Below are positions 1 through 5,629 of a DNA stretch of 5,629 nucleotides, one piece after another; position 1 is the first letter of the stretch, and every line of letters begins with the position of its first letter. The notes under the pieces are model-generated. The model ran no database searches and was not told the DNA's origin. It saw nothing but the letters and a program-made list of their open reading frames with translations. The stretch is from an uncultured Streptococcus sp. (lineage in GTDB: Bacteria; Bacillota; Bacilli; Lactobacillales; Streptococcaceae), in NCBI GenBank assembly GCA_916048145.1, contig CAJZGT010000087.1, forward strand, positions 1-5,629. The letters are read 5' to 3'. A program made the translations under genes and the position numbers.

Positions 1-6
1 TTTTTT

Positions 7-137
7 GATAATGGTCTTAGGTGGTGGGGACGGAAGCAAACCTTCGGTTTCATTCCTAAACTTTGAGCCTAAGGTCTCAAAGTTTCCCCGACCAGAACAG
101 ATACTGTTCTGGTCTTTTCACCACGGCGACCATTATC
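7..137. repeat. 131-bp compound inverted-repeat element (candidate structured RNA or small mobile repeat)
   Basis: The ends are perfect 10-bp inverted repeats, GATAATGGTC (7-16) and GACCATTATC (128-137). Nested inside are GTGGTG (21-26) with CACCAC (119-124), then GGG (27-29) with CCC (86-88 or 87-89). These enclose two hairpins. One is 32-56 (4 bp, a 2-by-2 internal loop, 5 bp, loop ttc). The other is 58-85 (AAACTTTGAG against CTCAAAGTTT, 10 bp). A third hairpin, 90-114, has a perfect 11-bp stem (GACCAGAACAG, loop ata). About 49 base pairs can coexist, covering roughly 98 of 131 bases, without crossing. No reading frame explains it. On the plus strand hairpin 90-114 is followed by TTTT. I do not recognise it as BOX or RUP. 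Confidence 0.65.
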
Positions 138-143
138 GTGTTT

Positions 144-158
144 AGCGACTTCGTCGCT
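144..158. repeat. Short hairpin AGCGAC-ttc-GTCGCT downstream of purD
   Basis: A perfect 6-bp stem with a 3-nt loop starts 13 bp after the purD stop. On the plus strand it is followed by TTTCTCTT; on the minus strand it is followed by AAACACG. As an intrinsic terminator it would therefore work only weakly, and in the plus direction. It may add stability to the purD mRNA 3' end or belong with the adjacent structured element. Confidence 0.5.
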
Positions 159-171
159 TTCTCTTATATAT

Positions 172-1434
172 TTATCGAATAGCCTTGCTTCCGATATCTG
201 TTCGGTAGAAGAGGCCTTCTGTTTTTTGTTGGGCGAGTTGGCTGTAGATGATGTCTTGAGCTTCTTTGACGGTGTCGGCTGTGGTGACCAGCATATAGAC
301 ACGTCCGCCATTTGAGAGAAGGTCTTGCCCATTTTCAGCGAATTTGGCACCGGCATAGTAAGTGATGATGTCGCCTTCTGTCTTGGTAGGAAGCTTGACA
401 CCTTTCTCATAAGCGAGTGGGTAGCCATTTGAAGCTACAACCACGCCAAGTGTCACACCCTTGTCCGTCCAAGTAATAGCTGGCTCCTTGCCATCGAGGA
501 TATCCGTAATATTTTGTGCAAAGTCAGATGTCAAACGAGGCAAGATGATTTGCGTTTCAGGATCTCCGAAACGAGCGTTGAACTCAATGACTTTGGGTCC
601 ATCAGCTGTCAAGATAAGACCTGCGTAAAGGACACCCAGATAAGGACGCCCTTCTTGGATCATGCCCTCAAGGACTGGCTTGACAATGGTGTCAACCGCT
701 GTATCAACCACGCTCTGTAGCAAGTGAGGAACTGGCGCATAGGCACCCATACCACCCGTGTTAGGCCCTTTGTCGCCATCGTAGGCACGTTTGTGGTCCT
801 GAGCCGTTGGCATGATGTAGAACTTATCACCATTGACAAAGGCAAAGAGTGAAAATTCCTCTCCTTCGAGGAATTCCTCGATAACCACACGCGCACCTGA
901 ATCACCAAATTTATTGTCCAAAAGCATCTCATGAGCGGCTTCGACTGCTTGCTCAACCGTCTCCGCAACAACGACACCTTTCCCAAGCGCCAAACCATCC
1001 GCCTTGACCACGATAGGCGCAGCATGTTTTTCGATATAGGCCTTGGCTTCCTCAAAGTCTGAGAATGTGCCATAGGTTGCTGTCGGAACGCCGTATTTGA
1101 CCATGATTTCCTTGGCAAAATCCTTGGACCACTCCAGCTCAGCTGCCAATCTTGTCGGACCAAAGGCTTTGAGACCAGCTAGGTTAAAATCATCCACGAT
1201 ACCAGCAGCAAGGGCATCATCTGGACCGATAAAGGTCCAAGCAATATCGTTGGCCTTTGCGAAGTCAATCAATTTAAAATGTTCGGAAATAGAGATATTT
1301 ACCAATTCCAAACCATCCAGAGTCATCCCATCATTCCCAGGAGCTACAAAGACTTTTTCAACGTCTTTTGATTCAAGCAACTTCTTAGCAATCGCATGTT
1401 CACGACCACCCGAACCGACAACTAACAGCTTCAT
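172..1434 (-). CDS. purD: Phosphoribosylamine-glycine ligase (GAR synthetase)
   Basis: PurD uses ATP to join glycine to 5-phosphoribosylamine, giving GAR (second pathway step). The 420-aa protein has the expected layout: an N-terminal domain with VVGSGGREHAIA (5-16) and FIGPDDALAAG (68-78); the ATP-grasp region with KADGLALGKGVVVA (144-157) and IEEFLEGEEFS (185-195); the QDHKRAYDGDKGPNTGGMGAY block (212-232); and the metal-binding VIEFNARFGDPETQ (282-295). The C-terminal domain ends GSKAIR. The ATG at 1432-1434 is supported by AAGAGG (1442-1447), with a 7-nt spacer, and by the conserved MKLLVVGSGG start. Unlike the genes before it, purD follows a terminator and has its own promoter, so its expression may be partly independent. 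The region immediately after its stop is a highly structured non-coding segment. Confidence 0.97.
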   Translation of the reverse strand: MKLLVVGSGGREHAIAKKLLESKDVEKVFVAPGNDGMTLDGLELVNISISEHFKLIDFAKANDIAWTFIGPDDALAAGIVDDFNLAGLKAFGPTRLAAELEWSKDFAKEIMVKYGVPTATYGTFSDFEEAKAYIEKHAAPIVVKADGLALGKGVVVAETVEQAVEAAHEMLLDNKFGDSGARVVIEEFLEGEEFSLFAFVNGDKFYIMPTAQDHKRAYDGDKGPNTGGMGAYAPVPHLLQSVVDTAVDTIVKPVLEGMIQEGRPYLGVLYAGLILTADGPKVIEFNARFGDPETQIILPRLTSDFAQNITDILDGKEPAITWTDKGVTLGVVVASNGYPLAYEKGVKLPTKTEGDIITYYAGAKFAENGQDLLSNGGRVYMLVTTADTVKEAQDIIYSQLAQQKTEGLFYRTDIGSKAIR

Positions 1435-1466
1435 TCCTCAACCTCTTTTGCGAATTATTTACTAAT

Positions 1467-1475
1467 ATTATACCA
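1467..1475 (-). promoter_or_regulatory. Extended -10 promoter for purD
   Basis: The minus strand reads TGGTATAAT: a perfect -10 hexamer TATAAT (1467-1472) with the TG extension (1474-1475). No good -35 is found at 16-18 bp upstream (the best is AAGATT-like), which is common for extended -10 promoters in streptococci. Transcription would start near 1460, about 26 nt before the purD ATG. The position just beyond the purH terminator supports the call. Confidence 0.65.
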
Positions 1476-1477
1476 CA

Positions 1478-1490
1478 AACGTTCGTTTTA
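1478..1490 (-). promoter_or_regulatory. Possible PurBox (PurR operator-like) upstream of purD
   Basis: The minus-strand sequence TAAAACGAACGTT matches 10 of 13 positions of the lactococcal PurBox as I recall it (AWWWCCGAACWWT), with the core CGAAC intact. It contains a short inverted repeat, AAACG-AA-CGTTT. It lies only a few bases upstream of the extended -10 element, where the spacer and -35 would be. That is closer than the activating PurBox positions described for lactococci. It could be a chance match. Confidence 0.35.
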
Positions 1491-1517
1491 ATCTTGTTTC
1501 ACTCCGCGTTTTTACGC

Positions 1518-1547
1518 AAAAAAGGAAAGAAACTGTTTTCTTCCCTT
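1518..1547 (-). terminator. Intrinsic terminator after purH
   Basis: On the minus strand AAGGGAAGAAA (1537-1547) pairs with TTTCTTTCCTT around the loop ACAG (1533-1536); one pair is G-T and the rest are Watson-Crick. The GC-containing stem runs straight into six T residues (1518-1523). It starts 7 bases after the purH stop codon. A second tiny hairpin, GCGT-tttt-ACGC (1506-1517), follows immediately. Placement between purH and a fresh promoter suggests that purD is largely a separate transcription unit. Confidence 0.8.
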
Positions 1548-1554
1548 TACCTTC

Positions 1555-3102
1555 TTAATGTCTAAAATGTCTCACGTCTGTAAAGACCATAGTCAAGCCA
1601 TATTTATCCGCAGCTTCGATAGACTCTTGGTCACGGACGGACCCACCTGGCTGGATGATGGCCTTGATACCTGCTTTGGCGATTTCTTCCACATTATCCG
1701 CAAATGGGAAAAAGGCATCCGAAGCAAGCACAGCGCCGTCCAGACGGTCTTTAGCTTGGTCAATAGCGATGCGAACAGAAGCCACACGGTTAGTCTGACC
1801 TGGACCAACACCCAGTGTCATGTGGTCGTTGGTTACAATGATTCCGTTTGATTTGACGTATTTAATAGCCTTCCAAGCAAACTCAAGAGCTGTCGCTTCT
1901 GTCTCAGTTGGTTGGCGTTTGGTCACCACTTGCCAATCGGCTGGGCTTTCCTTGACCACATCTTGGTTTTGCACCAGAAGTCCACCAACTACACCTGTGT
2001 ATTCTGCTTCCACTTCGCTAGCCTCTTGAGCATCAAATGGCAAGGCAAGGATACGCAAGTTTTTCTTTTTGTTGGTCAAAATGGCTAGCGCTTCATCCGT
2101 ATAGCTTGGTGCAATGATGATTTCAAGGAATACACCATGCATCTTCTCAGCTGTCGTAGCATCTACCTCACGGTTAAGAACGACAATCCCACCAAAGATA
2201 GAAACTGGGTCAGACTCATAAGCGTAGCCCCAAGCAGTCTCGATGTCATCAGCCTGACCGATTCCACATGGGTTCATGTGTTTGAGAGCCACAACGGTTG
2301 GACGGTCTTTGAAGTCACGGATAATACGAATGGCAGCATCCGCATCGCGGATATTGTTGAATGACAATTCTTTCCCGTTAAGCTGTTTAGCGGATGCAAT
2401 CGAGTAGTCAGTCGTCAAGGCTTTTTGATAGAAATCGGCATCCTGCTGAGGATTTTCCCCATAGCGCATGGCTTGCTTGAGGTCATAAGTCAAGGTCAGC
2501 TTTTCAGGTTTGCTTTCACCCACTTGAGCTGTGAAATACTCTGCAATCAAGGCATCATAAGCCGCTGTGTGACGGAAAACCTTGGCTGCCAGACGTTGGC
2601 GAGTTTCGTAAGTTGTTTCGCCATTTGCTGCCAATTCATCCAAAACCACAGCATAGTCAGCAGGGTCTACCACAACTGTTACACTAGCGTGGTTTTTAGC
2701 TGCTGAACGAAGCATAGATGGCCCGCCGATATCGATATTCTCCACCGCATCAGCATAAGTCACGTCTGGTTTGAGGATAGTTTCCTTAAATGGGTAAAGG
2801 TTAACTACAACAAGATCGATAAGCTCAATCTGATTGTCCTTAGCCGCTTCTAAATGGCTATCTAAGTCGCGACGAGCAAGGAGCCCACCGTGGATATTTG
2901 GATGAAGGGTCTTGACACGACCATCCATCATTTCTGGGAAACCAGTCACATCATCGATGGCAACCGTATCCACCCCAGCATTATCAAGGGTAACCTTTGT
3001 CCCACCTGTCGAGATAATATCCCAACCAAGTTTTTTGAGTTCTTGGGCAAATTCAACAATGCCCGCTTTATCTGATACGCTGATCAAAGCTTTTTTCGTC
3101 AT
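1555..3102 (-). CDS. purH: Bifunctional AICAR transformylase / IMP cyclohydrolase
   Basis: PurH catalyses the last two steps to IMP: formylation of AICAR with 10-formyltetrahydrofolate, then ring closure. The protein is 515 aa, full length. The N-terminal IMP cyclohydrolase (MGS-like) domain covers roughly residues 1-145, with STGGT (31-35) and [18 protein letters not shown] (51-68). The transformylase domain follows, with RYGENPQQ (213-220), the catalytic Lys274-His275 in [15 protein letters not shown] (433-440), SDAFFPF (461-467) and IQPGGSVRD (483-491). The ATG at 3100-3102 has AAAGAGGA (3108-3115) with a 5-nt spacer and begins one base after the acetyltransferase stop, so the two are likely translationally coupled. 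A strong terminator begins 7 bases after the stop, making purH the last gene of the long transcript. No anomaly is seen. Confidence 0.97.
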   Translation of the reverse strand: MTKKALISVSDKAGIVEFAQELKKLGWDIISTGGTKVTLDNAGVDTVAIDDVTGFPEMMDGRVKTLHPNIHGGLLARRDLDSHLEAAKDNQIELIDLVVVNLYPFKETILKPDVTYADAVENIDIGGPSMLRSAAKNHASVTVVVDPADYAVVLDELAANGETTYETRQRLAAKVFRHTAAYDALIAEYFTAQVGESKPEKLTLTYDLKQAMRYGENPQQDADFYQKALTTDYSIASAKQLNGKELSFNNIRDADAAIRIIRDFKDRPTVVALKHMNPCGIGQADDIETAWGYAYESDPVSIFGGIVVLNREVDATTAEKMHGVFLEIIIAPSYTDEALAILTNKKKNLRILALPFDAQEASEVEAEYTGVVGGLLVQNQDVVKESPADWQVVTKRQPTETEATALEFAWKAIKYVKSNGIIVTNDHMTLGVGPGQTNRVASVRIAIDQAKDRLDGAVLASDAFFPFADNVEEIAKAGIKAIIQPGGSVRDQESIEAADKYGLTMVFTDVRHFRH

Positions 3103-3103
3103 T

Positions 3104-3568
3104 CTATTCCTCTTTCTTTAGGTCCAAGCGCATAGCGACTTCGTTATTTTCTTTTATAAATCCTGTTTCCTGAAAACCCAAACTAGTCAACAGGTGCTTC
3201 ATTTTTTCATTTCCAACCACATAATCTGCGACAATATGATTGCAAGTGCTATCCATCTGAGCCTTTTTGATCAGAACTTCCACAGCTTTTCGTCCATAAC
3301 CTCTTCCTTGGTACTGTTGGCCAATCATTATCCGCCAGATAAAGTATTCCGCTTCATCCTTGTCTATTTCCAGCAGGAGAAAGCCAACCACTTGCTTATC
3401 CCAATAGATCGCCATCGGAAACACATCTTCGTTTTTCCGGTAGAGCCATGCATCAGCTAAAGAGCGTACATTTGGAGCCACGAAACGTGCTCGTTTATCA
3501 GCTTCAGATATTTTCAAATCCAGCACTGCCTGAAAACTGCTCTCATCTACTAATTTCAGTTCAATCAT
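3104..3568 (-). CDS. GNAT-family N-acetyltransferase (BltD/PaiA-like), embedded in pur operon
   Basis: This is a single-domain acetyl-CoA-dependent N-acetyltransferase of 154 aa. Its acetyl-CoA-binding motif A is clear, [12 protein letters not shown] (residues 84-95), preceded by the strand YFIWRIMI (75-82). Motif B follows as [17 protein letters not shown] (120-136). The WRIMI...YQGRGYG arrangement recalls Bacillus BltD/PaiA polyamine acetyltransferases, but the substrate cannot be read from the sequence. The ATG at 3566-3568 is preferred over a TTG five codons upstream, because GGGAG (3574-3578) is 5 nt before the ATG and inside the longer version. The gene lies 44 bp after purN and stops one base before the purH ATG; the purH ribosome binding site is inside its last codons. 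GC is lower than in purH (about 41% over 3121-3360 against 52% in two sampled purH rows). It has no known role in purine synthesis and is probably accessory cargo. Confidence 0.9.
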   Translation of the reverse strand: MIELKLVDESSFQAVLDLKISEADKRARFVAPNVRSLADAWLYRKNEDVFPMAIYWDKQVVGFLLLEIDKDEAEYFIWRIMIGQQYQGRGYGRKAVEVLIKKAQMDSTCNHIVADYVVGNEKMKHLLTSLGFQETGFIKENNEVAMRLDLKKEE

Positions 3569-3573
3569 TTTTT

Positions 3574-3578
3574 CTCCC
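3574..3578 (-). promoter_or_regulatory. Ribosome binding site that sets the acetyltransferase start
   Basis: GGGAG on the minus strand lies five A residues upstream of the ATG at 3566-3568. It falls within the extension that a TTG start (3581-3583) would use, so the ATG start is favoured and the protein is 154 rather than 159 residues. Confidence 0.7.
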
Positions 3579-3612
3579 AGCAAGATTGCGCAATCAAAAC
3601 TTGACTTCGATC

Positions 3613-4164
3613 TTATTTTCGTGCAACTCCCAAGCTCTCCAGCACTTCTGGATACAACTTATACTCTGCCTCATGAATCCGAGTTTCAAAATTGTCAATG
3701 GTATCATCAGCTAGTCGCAGTACACGTACTTGTTTGATAACCTTGCCTGTATCCACTCCAGAGTCCACCCAGTGAATGGTAACACCACTCTCAGCAACAC
3801 CAGCACTCCAAGCATCCTCAATCCCATGAGCTCCTGGAAATTCTGGCAGGTAGGCTGGGTGAATGTTGATAATTCGTCCTTCATAAGCCGCCAATAAGGT
3901 TGGCCCAACGATTTTCATGTAGCCTGCTAGACAAACCAAGTCAATCTGGTGTTCTTCCAAGAGTTCGACAAGGGCCGCTTCGTAGTCTGCCTTGATCTCA
4001 AACTCCTTGAGTTCAAAAGCATAGGACAGAACGCCGAGCTTGTCTGCACGTTCGAGCACATAGGCGTCACGATGGTCTGAAAAGACAAACTCCACTGGAA
4101 ATTCTTCGGCAATCACCTGAAAATTTGAGCCATTACCAGAGGCAAAAACCGCTATTTTTTTCAT
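3613..4164 (-). CDS. purN: Phosphoribosylglycinamide formyltransferase
   Basis: PurN transfers a formyl group from 10-formyltetrahydrofolate to GAR, giving FGAR (third pathway step, cytoplasmic). The 183-aa length is normal. The N-terminal phosphate-binding loop ASGNGSNFQ is at residues 8-16. The catalytic set is intact: Asn100 and His102 in [16 protein letters not shown], and Asp138 in SGVDTGKVI. The start is fixed by the ATGA overlap with the purM stop. There is no good Shine-Dalgarno sequence in the 25 bases upstream (the best is a GAAAG about 10 nt away), so translation probably depends on ribosomes finishing purM. The stop (TAA, 3613-3615) is followed by a 44-bp gap before the acetyltransferase. 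No truncation or odd residue is seen. Confidence 0.97.
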   Translation of the reverse strand: MKKIAVFASGNGSNFQVIAEEFPVEFVFSDHRDAYVLERADKLGVLSYAFELKEFEIKADYEAALVELLEEHQIDLVCLAGYMKIVGPTLLAAYEGRIINIHPAYLPEFPGAHGIEDAWSAGVAESGVTIHWVDSGVDTGKVIKQVRVLRLADDTIDNFETRIHEAEYKLYPEVLESLGVARK

Positions 4165-5180
4165 TTGATGATGACACTTTCGTTTTCTTTCTTGACGATG
4201 CGACCAATTTCATAAACTGGTTCATCCAACAATTCCTTGACATGACTTACATTTTCAGGGCTAACTGCCAGCATAAGCCCCACACCCATATTGAAGATTT
4301 CAAACATTTCTTCGTGTTTGATCTGACCGTATTTTTCAAGGGCTTTGAAAATTGGAAGCACTGGAACCTTGTTTTCCTCAATCTCAGCTGCTAAATCAGC
4401 TGCAAACATACGAGGGACATTCTCAATAAAGCCACCACCTGTGATATGGGCAATGCCGTTGACCAAGCCTTCCTTGATGAGGGGCAAGACAGCCTTGACA
4501 TAGATACGAGTCGGCTCAAGCAAAACTTCCTTGAGTTTCTTGCCTTCCAATTCTGGCAGGACTTCCTCACCTGTGTAGTCCGCAAAGACACGACGGACGA
4601 GGGAGTAACCATTGGAATGAATCCCACTTGAAGCAAGTCCGAGAAGAACATCTCCCTCTGCCACCTTTGAACCGTCAATGATTTGAGATTTTTCAGCCAC
4701 CCCGACCGCAAAACCAGCCAAATCATAGTCATCTTCGCCGTACATGCCAGGCATTTCAGCCGTTTCCCCACCAATGAGGGCAGCGCCTGCCTGCACACAG
4801 CCTTCTGCAACACCAGCAACCACTTGTTCTAGCTTAGCTGGTTCATTCTTGCCAGTTGCGACGTAGTCAAGGAAATAGAGGGGCTCCGCACCTGCAGCGA
4901 TGATATCATTGACACACATGGCCACACAGTCCTGACCAATAGTATCGTGCTTGTCGTATTTGATAGCCAACATGAGCTTGGTTCCGACACCGTCAGTTCC
5001 TGAAATCAAGACGGGTTCTTTAACCCCAGTCTTTGAAAGGTCAAACATACCACCAAAGCCTCCCAGAGCTCCTAGGACACCTGCACGCTCCGTACGAGCC
5101 ACGTGCTTTTTGATCCGCTCAACAACTTCATAACCCGCTTCAACATCCACACCAGATTGAGCGTACGCATTTTTTGTCAT
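4161..5180 (-). CDS. purM: Phosphoribosylformylglycinamidine cyclo-ligase (AIR synthetase)
   Basis: PurM uses ATP to cyclise FGAM to aminoimidazole ribonucleotide, the fifth step of the pathway, as a cytoplasmic homodimer. The protein is 339 aa, the usual length for the family. Typical blocks are visible: [10 protein letters not shown] (about residues 60-69, the ATP-side loop), [18 protein letters not shown] (89-106), [11 protein letters not shown] (137-147), [16 protein letters not shown] (181-196) and [13 protein letters not shown] (245-257). The ATG at 5178-5180 is supported by AAAAGGA (5188-5194) with a 7-nt spacer and by the family start [26 protein letters not shown] second, broken copy of this start with its own ribosome binding site lies at 5316-5360, just after purF. 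The TGA stop overlaps the purN ATG by four bases. No promoter is convincing in the spacer, so transcription presumably comes from upstream of purF. Confidence 0.97.
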   Translation of the reverse strand: MTKNAYAQSGVDVEAGYEVVERIKKHVARTERAGVLGALGGFGGMFDLSKTGVKEPVLISGTDGVGTKLMLAIKYDKHDTIGQDCVAMCVNDIIAAGAEPLYFLDYVATGKNEPAKLEQVVAGVAEGCVQAGAALIGGETAEMPGMYGEDDYDLAGFAVGVAEKSQIIDGSKVAEGDVLLGLASSGIHSNGYSLVRRVFADYTGEEVLPELEGKKLKEVLLEPTRIYVKAVLPLIKEGLVNGIAHITGGGFIENVPRMFAADLAAEIEENKVPVLPIFKALEKYGQIKHEEMFEIFNMGVGLMLAVSPENVSHVKELLDEPVYEIGRIVKKENESVIIK

Positions 5181-5217
5181 TTTTTAATCCTTTTCTTTTT
5201 TTGAGAAAAACTGCGAT

Positions 5218-5254
5218 GTATTTTTAGATAAACAATTATTTTATCTAAAAATAC
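5218..5254. repeat. AT-rich 15-bp perfect inverted repeat upstream of purM
   Basis: GTATTTTTAGATAAA (5218-5232) and TTTATCTAAAAATAC (5240-5254) are perfect inverted repeats with a 7-nt loop. The stem would form in RNA from either strand. On the minus strand it lies 38 nt before the purM ATG and is followed about 7 nt later by GTTTTTC. It is therefore at best a weak AT-rich attenuator rather than a standard terminator. It belongs to the segment between the two purM starts. Confidence 0.6.
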
Positions 5255-5268
5255 TAGTCAGGGCTCTA

Positions 5269-5291
5269 GCTTTGATCCTATAGGACAAAGC
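5269..5291. repeat. Small palindrome around TCCTATAGGA
   Basis: A perfect 10-bp palindrome, TCCTATAGGA (5276-5285), is flanked by GCTTTG (5269-5274) and CAAAGC (5286-5291), which also pair, leaving one bulged A (5275). It lies inside the segment that separates the two purM starts. It could be part of a small inserted element or a protein-binding site; nothing in the sequence decides between these. Confidence 0.45.
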
Positions 5292-5333
5292 GTCTACTGA
5301 CAAATGCTTAAGCTTTTAGTCAGTAGTGAGACG
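5291..5333. repeat. Inverted repeat in purF-purM spacer (CTACTGAC / GTCAGTAG)
   Basis: CTACTGAC (5294-5301) and GTCAGTAG (5319-5326) are perfect inverted repeats. Beyond a 4-nt bulge (5327-5330) the stem continues with CGT (5291-5293) against ACG (5331-5333). One arm is codons 9-14 of the vestigial purM frame. The other arm lies downstream of that frame's stop on the minus strand. This stem competes with the fold-back repeat at 5302-5349. Confidence 0.6.
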
Positions 5334-5349
5334 TGAAGCATAAGCATTT
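5302..5349. repeat. Fold-back inverted repeat of purM start codons
   Basis: On the plus strand, 5302-5315 (AAATGCTTAAGCTT) pairs with 5336-5349 at 13 of 14 positions, the single mismatch being 5311/5340. The right arm (5336-5349) is codons 4-9 of the vestigial purM start, so the left arm is an inverted near-copy of that coding sequence. The 20-nt loop includes the remnant's stop codon. On the plus strand the hairpin is followed by TTTTTATTT, which resembles a weak terminator in that direction only. This stem cannot form together with the 5291-5333 stem. Confidence 0.6.
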
Positions 5350-5360
5350 TTATTTGCCAT
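5316..5360 (-). pseudogene. Vestigial purM start with its own ribosome binding site (14-codon remnant)
   Basis: A complete initiation region lies 36 bp after the purF stop: AAAAGGA (5369-5375), an 8-nt spacer, then ATG at 5358-5360. It encodes MANKNAYASRLTTD and stops with TAA (5316-5318). The first eight residues match the working purM start (MTKNAYAQ...) apart from one extra residue and one substitution, and they match the MANKNAYAQ start I recall for pneumococcal PurM. After codon 8 the similarity ends abruptly. The sequence AAAGAAAAGGA occurs at both starts (5369-5379 and 5188-5198), 181 bp apart. The simplest reading is that this is the original purM start, cut off by insertion of about 138 bp (5199-5336). 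A translated leader peptide is possible but unproven. Confidence 0.6.
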
Positions 5361-5396
5361 TTTTATATTCCTTTTCTTTAATGGAGGATCTATTAT

Positions 5397-5629
5397 CTAT
5401 TTGTAAAAACTGGTCTTTTCTTCCAAACTTCTACGATAGTCTTCTTCATAGTCGTAGAGAGGAGTTGGGTAGTCACCGTCAAAGTAAGCGACACAGAGAC
5501 CACCATTCGGCGCATCCGTTTCAATCCCAATCGACTCAATCAATCCTTCAACAGAGAGATAAGTCAGACTGTCTGCCCCAATGATTTGACGCGTTTCTTC
5601 AACCGTATGATTGGCCGCAATTAGCTCCT
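5397..5629 (-). CDS. purF: Amidophosphoribosyltransferase (glutamine PRPP amidotransferase), C-terminal part
   Basis: PurF catalyses the first committed step of purine synthesis in the cytoplasm: PRPP plus glutamine gives 5-phosphoribosylamine. Only the last 76 codons and the TAG stop (5397-5399) are in the window; the gene runs off the right edge. The visible tail begins ELIAANHTVEETRQIIGADS and ends EEKTSFYK. Recognition rests on the family signature ADSLTYLSVEGL, which is followed by GGLCVAYFDGDYPTPLYDYE, the conserved C-terminal block. In Bacillus-type PurF this block carries a Cys-x-x-Cys pair that helps bind a 4Fe-4S cluster. Here the pattern is Cys-Val-Ala-Tyr, so the second cysteine is missing. 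The reading frame is clean to the stop, and purM follows downstream on the same strand. The catalytic Cys and the PRPP-binding motif lie outside the window. Identification is secure; the iron-sulfur inference is from family knowledge. Confidence 0.95.
   Translation of the reverse strand, partial: ELIAANHTVEETRQIIGADSLTYLSVEGLIESIGIETDAPNGGLCVAYFDGDYPTPLYDYEEDYRRSLEEKTSFYK

Noticed and set aside
90..118. Hairpin GACCAGAACAG-ata-CTGTTCTGGTC with TTTT as the purD terminator
   Set aside because: The T-run follows the stem only on the plus strand; in the direction of purD the stem is followed by CGGGG, so it is not a purD intrinsic terminator. It is better treated as part of the 7-137 element.
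7..158. BOX or RUP repeat, or purine riboswitch
   Set aside because: The TTCG-type hairpin at 144-158 resembles BOX stems only superficially; I see no BOX box-A or box-C sequence. There is also no purine riboswitch core, that is, the three-way junction with its conserved pyrimidine-rich joining segments.
69..428. Minus-strand open frame of 119 codons crossing the purD stop
   Set aside because: It uses a shifted frame of the purD 3' end and continues into the structured element; there is no ribosome binding site and no protein similarity I recognise.
660..1163. Minus-strand open frame of 167 codons inside purD in another frame
   Set aside because: It overlaps the ATP-grasp core of purD completely and shows the scrambled composition expected of an out-of-frame shadow.
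1097..1465. Plus-strand open frame of 122 codons opposite the purD start
   Set aside because: It lies antisense to the conserved N-terminal half of purD, has no ribosome binding site of note and no recognisable protein motif; it is a shadow of the purD codons.
5181..5396. Promoter for purM in the spacer
   Set aside because: Candidate pairs such as TTGTCA with TATAGG have a 15-bp spacer and a poor -10; TAAAAT near 5240 has no -35 at a suitable distance. None is convincing.
5333..5584. Plus-strand open frame of 83 codons antisense to purF
   Set aside because: It is antisense to clear purF coding sequence, and the purF tail is a strong family match.
1..5629. CRISPR array, tRNA, rRNA or transposase
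   Set aside because: No regularly spaced repeats, cloverleaf, rRNA sequence or transposase-like protein could be found on either strand.

Overview
The window is a chromosomal block of de novo purine biosynthesis genes, all on the minus strand, from a low-GC Gram-positive bacterium. The protein sequences and the order purF-purM-purN-x-purH-purD fit a Streptococcus of the mitis group (mitis, oralis or pneumoniae-like). That assignment rests on recalled family sequences and gene order, not on a database search.

Read in the direction of transcription (right to left), the window opens with the last 76 codons of purF (5397-5629). A 216-bp spacer (5181-5396) follows. It holds a vestigial second purM start, with its own ribosome binding site, and several inverted repeats. 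Then come purM (4161-5180), purN (3613-4164, overlapping the purM stop as ATGA), a GNAT-family acetyltransferase (3104-3568) and purH (1555-3102, starting one base after the acetyltransferase stop). A strong intrinsic terminator (1518-1547) lies just after purH. purD (172-1434) appears to have its own extended -10 promoter (about 1467-1475) with a PurBox-like sequence just upstream. The last 171 bp of the window hold a compact, heavily base-paired 131-bp element (7-137) and a further small hairpin (144-158).

Functionally, PurF makes phosphoribosylamine, PurD joins glycine to it, PurN formylates GAR, PurM closes the imidazole ring to give AIR, and PurH performs the last two steps to IMP. The acetyltransferase is the only gene here with no evident purine role. 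It sits where I recall S. pneumoniae carrying a vanZ-like gene, so this looks like an accessory cargo slot inside the operon.

The genes are ordinary. The points most worth a second look are non-coding: the multi-branched element downstream of purD, and the rearranged purF-purM junction, where the original purM start seems to have been interrupted after codon 8 and replaced by a new start 180 bp downstream.
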